DNA of 19,668 nt from G713 sp034717835 (lineage in GTDB: Bacteria > Chloroflexota > Anaerolineae > B4-G1 > SLSP01), in contig JAYELZ010000081.1 in NCBI GenBank assembly GCA_034717835.1, forward strand, positions 1-19,668. Direction: 5' to 3'. Positions within the stretch are counted from its first letter, which is position 1. Each line of letters opens with the position of its first letter. The translations under genes were made by a program, and so were the position numbers. Below the pieces are notes generated by a model. That model did not search any database and was not told the DNA's origin. It saw only the letters and a list, made by a program, of their open reading frames with translations. Positions 1 through 6,044 of this stretch are shown in pieces.

Positions 1-875
1 GTGTTGTACGGCGGGTCAATGTAGATCAACTTTACCCGCCCCCGCAAGCGCGGCAGCAGCGAATGGAGCGCCAGCAGGTTGTTGCCCTTGATGATCAGAT
101 TATCGCTAGCCGCGACCTCTGTCGCCGGGCGTTCCCCGTCAGCATCAATGCGTCGAAAGTTGGTCAACACTTTGGGGTCCAGCAGCCGATCAATGTCGTC
201 GGGGGCCAGGGTGATGTTCCAAAAGACCTCGTCCCGTTTGGCGTCGTCTTTCGTCTGCCCGCCTTCCAGCACGCAGTCTTTGTAGGGCCAGGCCAGCACC
301 ACGTCACGGTGGCGGCTCAAGTGCGTTCTGCCGTTATCATCGGTCAACCCAATCTTGTTGCTAAAGGCGGTGTAGCTATCGGGCAAAAAGGCCTTGTTGC
401 TCACAAACTGGAGGAACTTTTCCTTGTCAAAGACCACGTAAATCGGATTGGTAATCCGATCTTGTGTTGGATTGGCATTCCGCTCCTGCGTCGGATTGGC
501 ATTCCGCTCCTGCGTCGGATTGGTAATCCGATCTTGTGTTGGATTGGCATTCCGCTCCTCTGTCGGAACGTTATTCCGCTCCTCTGTCGGATTGGCATTC
601 CGCTCCTGCGTCGGATTGGCATTCCGCTCCTGCGTCGGATTGGCATTCCGCTCCTGCGTCGGATTGGCATTCCGCTCCTCTGTCGGATTACCAATCCGAC
701 CTACTTCGACAAAAAAGTGCTGCCGCAGCCGGGGATGGGAGAGCAGCAATTTGATGAGGTTGCCATCCAACTTGAGAGCCAACTCAATGATTTTGTTCTT
801 CAGCAGGCGGCCCTCGACCAGCAGCCGCGCGTCTTGTTGGCATAATTCTTTCAGATCGTCAAGTAGGTTTTGCAT
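1..875 (-). CDS. mod: Type III-like DNA adenine methyltransferase (Mod), N-terminal part, cut by window edge
   Basis: Reading the minus strand from the ATG at 875-873 gives 291 open codons running off the left edge. Residues 54-58 (FFVEV) and 146-153 (YVVFDKEK), followed by LAWPYKDCVLEGGQTK and LLDPKVLTNF, match the conserved N-terminus of type III Mod subunits. Next comes NLIIKGNNLLALHSLLPR at 259-276 and methyltransferase motif IV DPPY at 287-290. That order suits a beta-class N6-adenine enzyme using S-adenosylmethionine, whose FxGxG motif and target-recognition domain would lie outside the window. GGGAG lies 8 nt before the ATG. Ten octapeptide repeats (residues 64-143) sit between FFVEV and YVVFDKEK, where relatives are continuous. 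A Res helicase-nuclease would be expected further left. Family is confident; whether it is type III or an orphan methylase cannot be told here. Confidence 0.88.
   Translation of the reverse strand, partial: MQNLLDDLKELCQQDARLLVEGRLLKNKIIELALKLDGNLIKLLLSHPRLRQHFFVEVGRIGNPTEERNANPTQERNANPTQERNANPTQERNANPTEERNNVPTEERNANPTQDRITNPTQERNANPTQERNANPTQDRITNPIYVVFDKEKFLQFVSNKAFLPDSYTAFSNKIGLTDDNGRTHLSRHRDVVLAWPYKDCVLEGGQTKDDAKRDEVFWNITLAPDDIDRLLDPKVLTNFRRIDADGERPATEVAASDNLIIKGNNLLALHSLLPRLRGRVKLIYIDPPYN
442..460. repeat. 8-bp-arm palindrome at the C-terminal-side end of the mod repeat array
   Basis: ATCGGATTGGTAATCCGAT: 8-bp arms around a GGT spacer. A second copy with 7-bp arms lies inside the array at 515-531. 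Confidence 0.9.
445..684 (-). repeat. Ten tandem 24-bp repeats inside mod, coding an octapeptide
   Basis: Units start at 445, 469, 493, 517, 541, 565, 589, 613, 637 and 661 with exact 24-bp spacing, and a partial unit follows at 685-700. In the mod frame each codes for eight residues, typically PTQERNAN, with variants PTEERNAN, PTEERNNV and PTQDRITN. Because 24 is a multiple of three, gain or loss of a unit keeps the frame, so it would change protein length rather than switch the gene off. The repeats contain no stops in several other frames, which creates spurious ORFs on both strands. Confidence 0.95.
682..700. repeat. Inverted copy of the palindrome at the other end of the mod repeat array
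   Basis: GTCGGATTACCAATCCGAC: 8-bp arms around an ACC spacer. It is the reverse complement of the core at 442-460, so the two array ends carry the palindrome in opposite orientation. Confidence 0.9.
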
Positions 876-930
876 AGGGGACACTCCCTGTTCCTCTTAC
901 TATATACTGGCTGCCACACTCTGTTTCTCG

Positions 931-1074
931 TAAAACCGACTTTCCCTGGCTATTGAAGTACAGGATCACCTCGTTAGTCTCTTGCAGCACCATCATGATC
1001 TCGCTCTTGTTGAGTCCGGTGCGCATCGCCATCCAATCGGCGACCTGTTTCAGTTGGGCGGTTGCCGCACTCTC
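931..1074 (-). pseudogene. Remnant of an HU/IHF-like DNA-binding domain gene
   Basis: The minus strand from 1074 to 931 reads 48 residues including VADWMAMRTGLNKSEI and VLQETNEVILYFNSQGKSV. The pattern (helix, TxLxKSE, VL, then a hydrophobic helix and GxSV) resembles the N-terminal half of HU-superfamily domains. A TAA stop lies just upstream with no usable start in frame. The DNA-binding arm does not follow, and the frame runs out as unrelated sequence to a TGA at 861-859 inside mod. I read this as a decayed fragment. It could be a very short unannotated protein, but no ribosome-binding site supports that. Confidence 0.45.
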
Positions 1075-1179
1075 GTGATTTTATATTGAGGTGGAGAAAA
1101 AGCCAAAATTTGTAACTCCCTGATGAGACGCCGCGGCCGGGGTTGCGTGACCGGCTGCTTAGCAACTCCCCCCGGTGCA

Positions 1180-1224
1180 AAGAAAGAGCGCCCGGTAGCT
1201 AGTAGCTTCATGCCGCCGGGCGCT
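1180..1224 (-). terminator. Rho-independent terminator of recA
   Basis: Arms AGCGCCCGG (1187-1195) and CCGGGCGCT (1216-1224) form a perfect 9-bp GC-rich stem. On the minus strand the stem is followed by CTTTCTTT. It lies 48 bp after the recA stop codon. Confidence 0.75.
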
Positions 1225-1272
1225 ACTGGAAAAAATCCCTAAAAAATTACGCCCACTGTTGAGCTGCGCGGG

Positions 1273-2328
1273 TTAAGCTTCATCCTCACTTTTGACCGGG
1301 CCAGTTTCAGTCACGCCCACTTCCAGGGGGCTGCTCCCGCTGGTGGCCTGCCAAATTTCGGCTTCAATCTTCTGCGCTACTTCGGGGTGCTCCCTGAAGT
1401 GGCTTTTGGTATTCTCGCGGCCTTGCTCCAGCAGCTCGCCTTCATAATAGTAGTAGGAAGCGCGCTTATCCAAGACGCCGACGTCCAGGCCAATGTCCAA
1501 GAGTTCGCCTTCATGGCTGACGCCCTTGCCGTACATGATGTCGAACTCGGCGACGCGAAACGGCGGGGCGACTTTGTTTTTGGTGACACGCACGCGGGTA
1601 CGCTGTCCGATGCGCTCTCCTTTGAGTTTGATGGATTTGATGCGCCGGATATCCAGCCGCACGGAGGCGTAGAATTTGAGCGCGCGACCGCCGGAGGTGG
1701 TCTCCGGGGAGCCGAACATCACGCCGATCTTCATGCGGAGTTGGTTGGTGAAGAGCATGATAGTGTTGCTCTGTTTGATGACACCGGAGAGTTTGCGGAG
1801 GGCTTGGCTCATCAGGCGGGCCTGCAAGCCGGGGTGGGAATCGCCCATCTCGCCTTCAATTTCGGCGCGGGGCACGAGCGCGGATACGGAGTCGATGACG
1901 ATGATATCGACGGCACCGCTACGGATTAACGCTTCTGCGATTTCCAGCGCCTGTTCGCCGGTATCGGGCTGGGAGATGTAGAGGTTGTCTACGTCCACAC
2001 CCAGATTTAGGGCATAGGTGGGATCCAGTGCGTGCTCCATATCAATGAAGGCCGCCACACCGCCCCGCTTCTGACATTCGGCCACTACGTGCTGGGCAAC
2101 GGTGGTTTTGCCGGAGCCTTCGGGGCCGTAGATTTCGGTGATGCGCCCGCGCGGCAAGCCCCCCACGCCCAACGCAATATCCAGGGCCAATGAGCCGGTG
2201 GGGATGATCTCGACTTGGAGGTGCGTGGCTTCTCCCAAGCGCATCAGAGCGCCTTCGCCGTACCGCCGCTTGATCTGGGCCACAGTTTGTTCTAAGGCCT
2301 TTTCTTTTCCTTTTCCTGCTTTAGCCAT
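1273..2328 (-). CDS. recA: Recombinase RecA
   Basis: A 351-residue RecA of normal length. It polymerises on single-stranded DNA, drives ATP-dependent strand exchange, and as co-protease triggers the SOS response. Walker A GPEGSGKT is at 68-75 and Walker B IIVIDSVSALVPRAE starts at 142. The catalytic glutamate lies in FIDMEHALDP (E98), and the L2 loop reads GSPETTSGGRALKFYA at 206-221. The acidic C-terminus ends KSEDEA. No intein interrupts the P-loop or L2, which are common insertion sites. The start has GGAG about 8 nt upstream. It has its own promoter and terminator, so it is probably monocistronic. I see no clear LexA operator upstream. Confidence 0.98.
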   Translation of the reverse strand: MAKAGKGKEKALEQTVAQIKRRYGEGALMRLGEATHLQVEIIPTGSLALDIALGVGGLPRGRITEIYGPEGSGKTTVAQHVVAECQKRGGVAAFIDMEHALDPTYALNLGVDVDNLYISQPDTGEQALEIAEALIRSGAVDIIVIDSVSALVPRAEIEGEMGDSHPGLQARLMSQALRKLSGVIKQSNTIMLFTNQLRMKIGVMFGSPETTSGGRALKFYASVRLDIRRIKSIKLKGERIGQRTRVRVTKNKVAPPFRVAEFDIMYGKGVSHEGELLDIGLDVGVLDKRASYYYYEGELLEQGRENTKSHFREHPEVAQKIEAEIWQATSGSSPLEVGVTETGPVKSEDEA

Positions 2329-2363
2329 GAGGTTTTCTCCTTAAGTAAGGGTTAATAGGTAAT

Positions 2364-2384
2364 AGTCAAAAGTCAAAAGTCGAA
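2364..2384. repeat. Three 7-bp tandem repeats upstream of recA
   Basis: AGTCAAA, AGTCAAA, AGTCGAA. The 13-mer AAGTCGAAGGTTG overlapping its end (2377-2389) recurs in inverted orientation at 7518-7530, in the gap between dnaB and the DUF151 gene. Confidence 0.75.
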
Positions 2385-2418
2385 GGTTGATGTGTCGTCC
2401 TGAAATAAGCTAGTTCGC

Positions 2419-2450
2419 CGCTGAGACGCTGAGACGCTAAGACGCTGATA
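2419..2450. repeat. Four 8-bp tandem repeats in the recA leader
   Basis: Units are CGCTGAGA, CGCTGAGA, CGCTAAGA and CGCTGATA, overlapping the edge of the recA -10 box. The same theme appears degenerately at 17349-17374. Confidence 0.8.
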
Positions 2451-2476
2451 TTATAGCGCGTTTGTTCTAATTTCAA
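2450..2476 (-). promoter_or_regulatory. Probable recA promoter
   Basis: Minus strand: TTGAAA (2476-2471), 15 bp, TATAAT (2455-2450). The -10 is consensus and the -35 differs at one base, but the spacing is short. An 8-bp tandem repeat lies directly downstream in the presumed leader. Confidence 0.55.
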
Positions 2477-2488
2477 AACGAAGGCTCC

Positions 2489-3592
2489 TCACTCCGATAC
2501 GGGAGCAGTCTCACCGGTCTCCACGGTGGGCAGGATGCCGGCACCGGGCACTACGATGGTGGGTGTGGTGCCTTCAGGGGTGAAGATGAGTTTGTCGGTG
2601 GCGTTCAGCGCGGAGGCGTTGGTGATCAAGGCTTGCAGGTAAGCGTAGGCGGAGTTATCTTCATACAGCCCGGCTTTGATGATTTCGGCTGCAAGTTGCA
2701 CGCGGGCGGCGGCTAGCGCGGCTTGGGCTTGGATTTCGTTGATTTCCAGATCTTTTTGGGCCGAGAGCAGGTCATTCGATTTTTGGGCTTCAATAACTGC
2801 CCGTTGAGCTTCTAACTGCTGGCGTTCCAGGTCAGAGAGGATAGTCTTCTGGCGAACTTCCTCTTGCTGCCGGGCCAGTTGGACACGCACAGCGCCCTCC
2901 TCGCGGGCTTGATCGGCAGCGGATTGTTGCTTGGCTTTGATTGCGTCCTGTTGCGCTAACTCGGTATCCAACCGACTCTTGGTGATAGCATCCAGGCTAG
3001 CTTGCACGTCCACCGAAAGAATCACGTTGGGCACAATCACGTTTTTGACCACCAAACCCAAACCTCTAGCTAACGAATTGACATTCTCATCAATGCAGCT
3101 GCGCAGTTCATCGCGCGAGGCTCCGATGACGTTCTCGTCAAAGGTGCGATCACCAACGCAGGATTTCATGGCCTGTAAGGCCAAATCGCTGACGCGAGCG
3201 CTCAGCGCATCATCGCTCAAGTACAATCCCCGATACGCGGGCCAGAGTTCTTGTATCTGGGCACTCTGCGCCACGCCAGGGCGAAAGACATCACCACTTA
3301 CTCGTAAGCCTACTCGCTGCCGGTCTTGGGTAATCACCTCTGGGTCCTCCACGGAAAAGGGGACCGCTTCACTAGAAACCATCTTCAAGTCGGCGAATAA
3401 GGCAATATCAGTGTAGACACCCGGCCCGACAACCTCGTATATACGTCCACCACGGAAACGGACTCCTACTTCTTGTGATTCCACGCGCGATAGAATATAG
3501 GCGTGCTGGCTGATTAAGGACATTATAATCACCAGAACTATTATGATTAGGACCGTGGAGCCTATTCTCTTGAATGTTTCTCTGTTCTTCAT
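2489..3592 (-). CDS. SPFH/band-7 (stomatin-prohibitin) domain membrane protein
   Basis: A 367-residue protein with one N-terminal membrane segment at about 12-28, then an SPFH domain (about 36-200: EVGVRFRGGRIYEVVGPGVY, then the central SFSV/EDPEVITQDRQRVGL-like strands). A long Ala/Gln/Glu-rich stretch at 205-305 predicts a coiled coil, and the tail is Pro/Thr-rich. SPFH proteins form large membrane-bound rings or cages and often modulate FtsH-type proteases or membrane microdomains. The partner here is unknown, because no protease gene or NfeD is adjacent. Two cysteines (C145, C166) lie in the SPFH domain. AAGGAGA precedes the ATG by about 5 nt. No terminator separates it from recA, so read-through is possible. 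Confidence 0.85.
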   Translation of the reverse strand: MKNRETFKRIGSTVLIIIVLVIIMSLISQHAYILSRVESQEVGVRFRGGRIYEVVGPGVYTDIALFADLKMVSSEAVPFSVEDPEVITQDRQRVGLRVSGDVFRPGVAQSAQIQELWPAYRGLYLSDDALSARVSDLALQAMKSCVGDRTFDENVIGASRDELRSCIDENVNSLARGLGLVVKNVIVPNVILSVDVQASLDAITKSRLDTELAQQDAIKAKQQSAADQAREEGAVRVQLARQQEEVRQKTILSDLERQQLEAQRAVIEAQKSNDLLSAQKDLEINEIQAQAALAAARVQLAAEIIKAGLYEDNSAYAYLQALITNASALNATDKLIFTPEGTTPTIVVPGAGILPTVETGETAPVSE

Positions 3593-3719
3593 CTATTTCT
3601 CCTTTGATATTTGATAGTTAGTAATCAGGGATTAGGGCGTCGTCCTCTCAATCCTTTAATATCTTGGGTCTCTGGGACTGGGCGGGGTAAGTATCACGCG
3701 CCGTAAATTTTTCACCACA

Positions 3720-3741
3720 GATTACACTGATTACACCGATT
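3720..3741. repeat. 9-bp tandem repeat
   Basis: GATTACACT, GATTACACC, then GATT. A divergent version on the opposite strand follows about 20 bp later (CTAATCCATGAAATCCG). Confidence 0.75.
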
Positions 3742-3831
3742 TTTTACTTTTTCCGTGCTAATCCATGAAATCCGGGGCTAATTTTAACGCGACCCCGCGA
3801 ATTCCCCCAGAGCCAATATCTTTAAGTTTAC

Positions 3832-3847
3832 GCCTACTGAAGTAGGC
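3832..3847. repeat. Short perfect palindrome
   Basis: GCCTACT-GA-AGTAGGC, 7-bp arms with a 2-nt spacer. Confidence 0.8.
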
Positions 3848-3874
3848 TACCAGAGGCTAAAGCCGCCTCCAACA

Positions 3875-3888
3875 GCGACTTCAGTCGC
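3875..3888. repeat. Short perfect palindrome
   Basis: GCGACT-TC-AGTCGC, 6-bp arms, with an ACT-AGT core like that of 3832-3847. REP-like. Confidence 0.75.
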
Positions 3889-3994
3889 GGCATGGAGCCG
3901 CGGAGTAATTCTCGCGACCCTAAACAATCCCGCTCCTCCAACTCCTATTCCCTTTTCCCAATCCTCTTTTTCCCAATCCCTACTCCCCCAGTTC

Positions 3995-5413
3995 CTACCG
4001 CCGTTTGGGACGGCTAATTTTCTTCATTGTGCGCCGCCGGCCACTCAGGTATGAAGGTGCGACGATACCGAAGATGGTGCAACGGCTGGTATCCAGTAGC
4101 CGGGTGCGCAATTTAGCGTCTAGCGCATCTATCTTTTTGGCCGTGGTGATGATGGTGGGCAGTTTGGCGACATAACGATAGTTGAAGAGTTGGTAAAGTT
4201 TCTCCTGCGCCCAGGGAGTGGCGCTCTCGGTGCCTAGATCGTCCAATACTAAAAAAGGAGCTTTGCGCACTTCCTCAAAGCGTTTATCGTAAGTCACCGT
4301 GCTCTGCGGGTTGAAGGTGGCCCGTAGATGATCCAGCAGGTCAGGGACTACCACAAAGAGCACCGCTTGCCCGCGCCGCACACGCTCATTAGCGGTGGCG
4401 GCGGCCAGATGTGTTTTGCCGCAGCCGTAGACACCGGTGAAGAGCAGCCAGCCGCTGGGATTAGCGGCGTAGGCCTGCGCCACTTCCTGGGCACGGCGGA
4501 GATTGTCAATATCTGCTCTGGGGAGCTCTCCCCGGCGGAGGTTGAAATTCCCGAAGGTCATATCGGCGTAGAGCCGCAAACTGTTTAGTTCGGAGTGCTG
4601 TTGCTCAACGCCAGCTTGCCGGTAGTCGGGAGCCAGAATCGTCACGATTTGTACCACCTCGGTATCGGCCAAACGTGAACGGAGGCGCTGATCCAACTCT
4701 TCCAGTTCCCGGTTAGTGGTGATAATGGTGGGCAGACGGGACATGTAGCGGTAATTTAGCAGCTGGAAGAGCTTCTCCAAAGCCCAGGCAGTGCTCTGCT
4801 CTGTGCCCAGGTCGTCCAAAATCAGAAGGGGCGCGGAGCGCACTTGCTCGAACCGCTCATCGTAAGTTTGCCCAGAGAGCGGAGAAAAGGCGGCGCGCAG
4901 ATGGTCTAGAAGATCGGGTACGGTGATGAAGAGCAGCTCGTCACCGTGTTCCAACCGCGTATTGGCGATGGCTGCGGCAAGATGGGTCTTGCCGCAGCCA
5001 TAACCGCCGCGTAAGACCAACCAACCTTGCGGGTGACGAGCGTAAGCGTGCGCTATCTCGTAAGCGCGGCGCAAATTTTGCTGGCGGTCGGGAGAAAGTC
5101 CGTTGCCTGTAGGGTGGAAATTCTCAAAGGTGAAGCGCTCCAAGGTCGCCAAATTGCTGACGCGGCGCAAGTTCTCCCTCCGCCGTTGCTTGAGAGCTGC
5201 CAAGCGACAAGTACAGGGGAAGAGCTTCCCAAAATCGGGGTCGGTGAGGGGCAGGTCGCGCCGCACATAGCCCAGCCCGCCACAACGAGGACAATTTGGA
5301 TCGCCCAGCAACCCATCCACGTCAGCAGGGAGCTCAGTGTTGGATGAAATCGGCGTATTCCCCGGTGATATATTGCTGGCCATCTGTTGCGCTAGCTCGT
5401 TTATGGATTTCAT
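3995..5413 (-). CDS. DnaC/DnaI-type helicase loader with two tandem AAA+ domains
   Basis: A 472-residue protein, about twice the usual DnaC/DnaI length. A short zinc-ribbon-like module comes first (CPRC at 41-44, CTC at 67-69), as in DnaI. AAA+ domain 1 follows, with Walker A GGYGCGKTH at 136-144, Walker B LLILDDLG at 196-203, sensor-1 TTNR at 232-235, and LRSRL at 244-248. Domain 2 repeats the layout: GVYGCGKTH at 327-335, FLVLDDLG at 387-394, TTAKK at 423-427, LRTRL at 435-439. The copies are alike throughout but clearly diverged. Such proteins load the replicative helicase onto DNA using ATP, and the gene sits two places after dnaB. Domain 2 has alanine at the sensor-1 asparagine. The start at 5413 is preferred (GAGG about 8 nt upstream) and overlaps the upstream gene by 80 bp. 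Confidence 0.88.
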   Translation of the reverse strand: MKSINELAQQMASNISPGNTPISSNTELPADVDGLLGDPNCPRCGGLGYVRRDLPLTDPDFGKLFPCTCRLAALKQRRRENLRRVSNLATLERFTFENFHPTGNGLSPDRQQNLRRAYEIAHAYARHPQGWLVLRGGYGCGKTHLAAAIANTRLEHGDELLFITVPDLLDHLRAAFSPLSGQTYDERFEQVRSAPLLILDDLGTEQSTAWALEKLFQLLNYRYMSRLPTIITTNRELEELDQRLRSRLADTEVVQIVTILAPDYRQAGVEQQHSELNSLRLYADMTFGNFNLRRGELPRADIDNLRRAQEVAQAYAANPSGWLLFTGVYGCGKTHLAAATANERVRRGQAVLFVVVPDLLDHLRATFNPQSTVTYDKRFEEVRKAPFLVLDDLGTESATPWAQEKLYQLFNYRYVAKLPTIITTAKKIDALDAKLRTRLLDTSRCTIFGIVAPSYLSGRRRTMKKISRPKRR

Positions 5414-6044
5414 CTTTGCCCTCAGTTTGCCAAGCCTTTAGAATAGCATGTATGTATTTCCAACTGCGTTTATTGAGCCGCACGGCTTCTCGAAAAGCCT
5501 CCTCAATCCAGGCGGCGGGATAGGTCTCCTCGGCATCCTGCAAATCTTCGCTGAGGAGCGCCGTCAGCGGCCCGATGTTCTCCTCATAGAGCGTGTAGAT
5601 GTTGGGCCGCTCCTGGATGGAAGCTTGCGCCGATTCAACGCCGCGTTGCAGAGCTGCCGCTGCCATCCGCCCACGGTGGCTGTTGGCGAGGTAACGCCAC
5701 TCGCGCTTCCCGTCCCGGCGCTGCCACGCCACTTGCAAGAGCGAGCCACGTCTCACGGCGCGTTCCAAGGCGTAGCTCAAGGTCGCCGGTGCGTCGGCTC
5801 CCAAAGTCTGGTTGACGATGGCATCGGCCAACAACTCCCCTTCAGTAATCCACGGGGCAACTTGCGCCCGGCGCCGCGCCAAACGCCAGAGCACCAGCAG
5901 GGTTACTTGCAGTTCGGGTAAATCATCGATGTGAGGAAGCAGCTCGGTGAAAAGCTGGTTAGGAAGGCGCACCAGGGAGGTTTTACCTTCCGGGAAACCA
6001 GAAAAATACCAGCGCAGATCATCCGCCGACTTAGTTTTAGGCAT
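5334..6044 (-). CDS. DnaD-domain primosome protein
   Basis: A 236-residue protein from the ATG at 6044, chosen because GAGG lies 5 nt upstream and the ATG overlaps the dnaB stop by 8 nt (ATGCCTAA). A longer frame to 6098 has less support. The N-terminal part (about 10-125) looks like a winged-helix region (LPNQLFTELLPHI, LPELQVTLLVLWRLARR). The C-terminal part (about 150-215) is a DnaD domain: NIYTLYEENIGPLTALLSED, then YPAAWIEEAFREAVRLNKRS and WKYIHAILKAW. In Bacillus, DnaD binds DnaA and DNA to help bring in the helicase. Its position between dnaB and the loader supports the same role here. Confidence 0.88.
   Translation of the reverse strand: MPKTKSADDLRWYFSGFPEGKTSLVRLPNQLFTELLPHIDDLPELQVTLLVLWRLARRRAQVAPWITEGELLADAIVNQTLGADAPATLSYALERAVRRGSLLQVAWQRRDGKREWRYLANSHRGRMAAAALQRGVESAQASIQERPNIYTLYEENIGPLTALLSEDLQDAEETYPAAWIEEAFREAVRLNKRSWKYIHAILKAWQTEGKDEIHKRASATDGQQYITGEYADFIQH

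Larger units (their letters stand above)
876..1272. other. 397-bp gap between mod and recA
   Basis: No intact gene is seen. It holds the mod 5' region (a TATATA at 901-906, read on the minus strand, may be a -10 element), a remnant of an HU-like gene at 931-1074, and the recA terminator hairpin at 1187-1224. A small hairpin, GGGA-GTG-TCCC on the minus strand at 878-888, covers the likely mod ribosome-binding site. Confidence 0.7.
3593..3994. other. 402-bp gene-free stretch with short repeats and palindromes
   Basis: No credible ORF or RNA gene is seen on either strand. It contains a 9-bp tandem repeat at 3720-3741, two perfect short palindromes (3832-3847 and 3875-3888), and a pyrimidine-rich stretch at about 3930-3992 with repeated CCCAATCC/CCTACTCC words. 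No clear promoter for the SPFH gene and no terminator for the loader gene were found. Confidence 0.7.

Noticed and set aside
445..700. CRISPR array
   Set aside because: The units are directly adjacent with no unique spacers, and they are in frame within a protein gene.
63..933. Several long plus- and minus-strand ORFs across 63-933, rich in repeated Arg/Ile/Pro or Ser/His words
   Set aside because: They are shadows of the stop-free 24-bp repeat. Only the minus-strand frame from 875 matches the Mod family on both sides of the array.
2456..2488. LexA/SOS box upstream of recA (AGAACAAACGCG)
   Set aside because: It has GAAC but no matching GTTC half at the right distance, so there is no supportable operator.
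3995..5413. Tandem AAA+ domains as an assembly duplication
   Set aside because: The two halves differ at many residues, including sensor 1, and their DNA is clearly diverged, so this is an old duplication.
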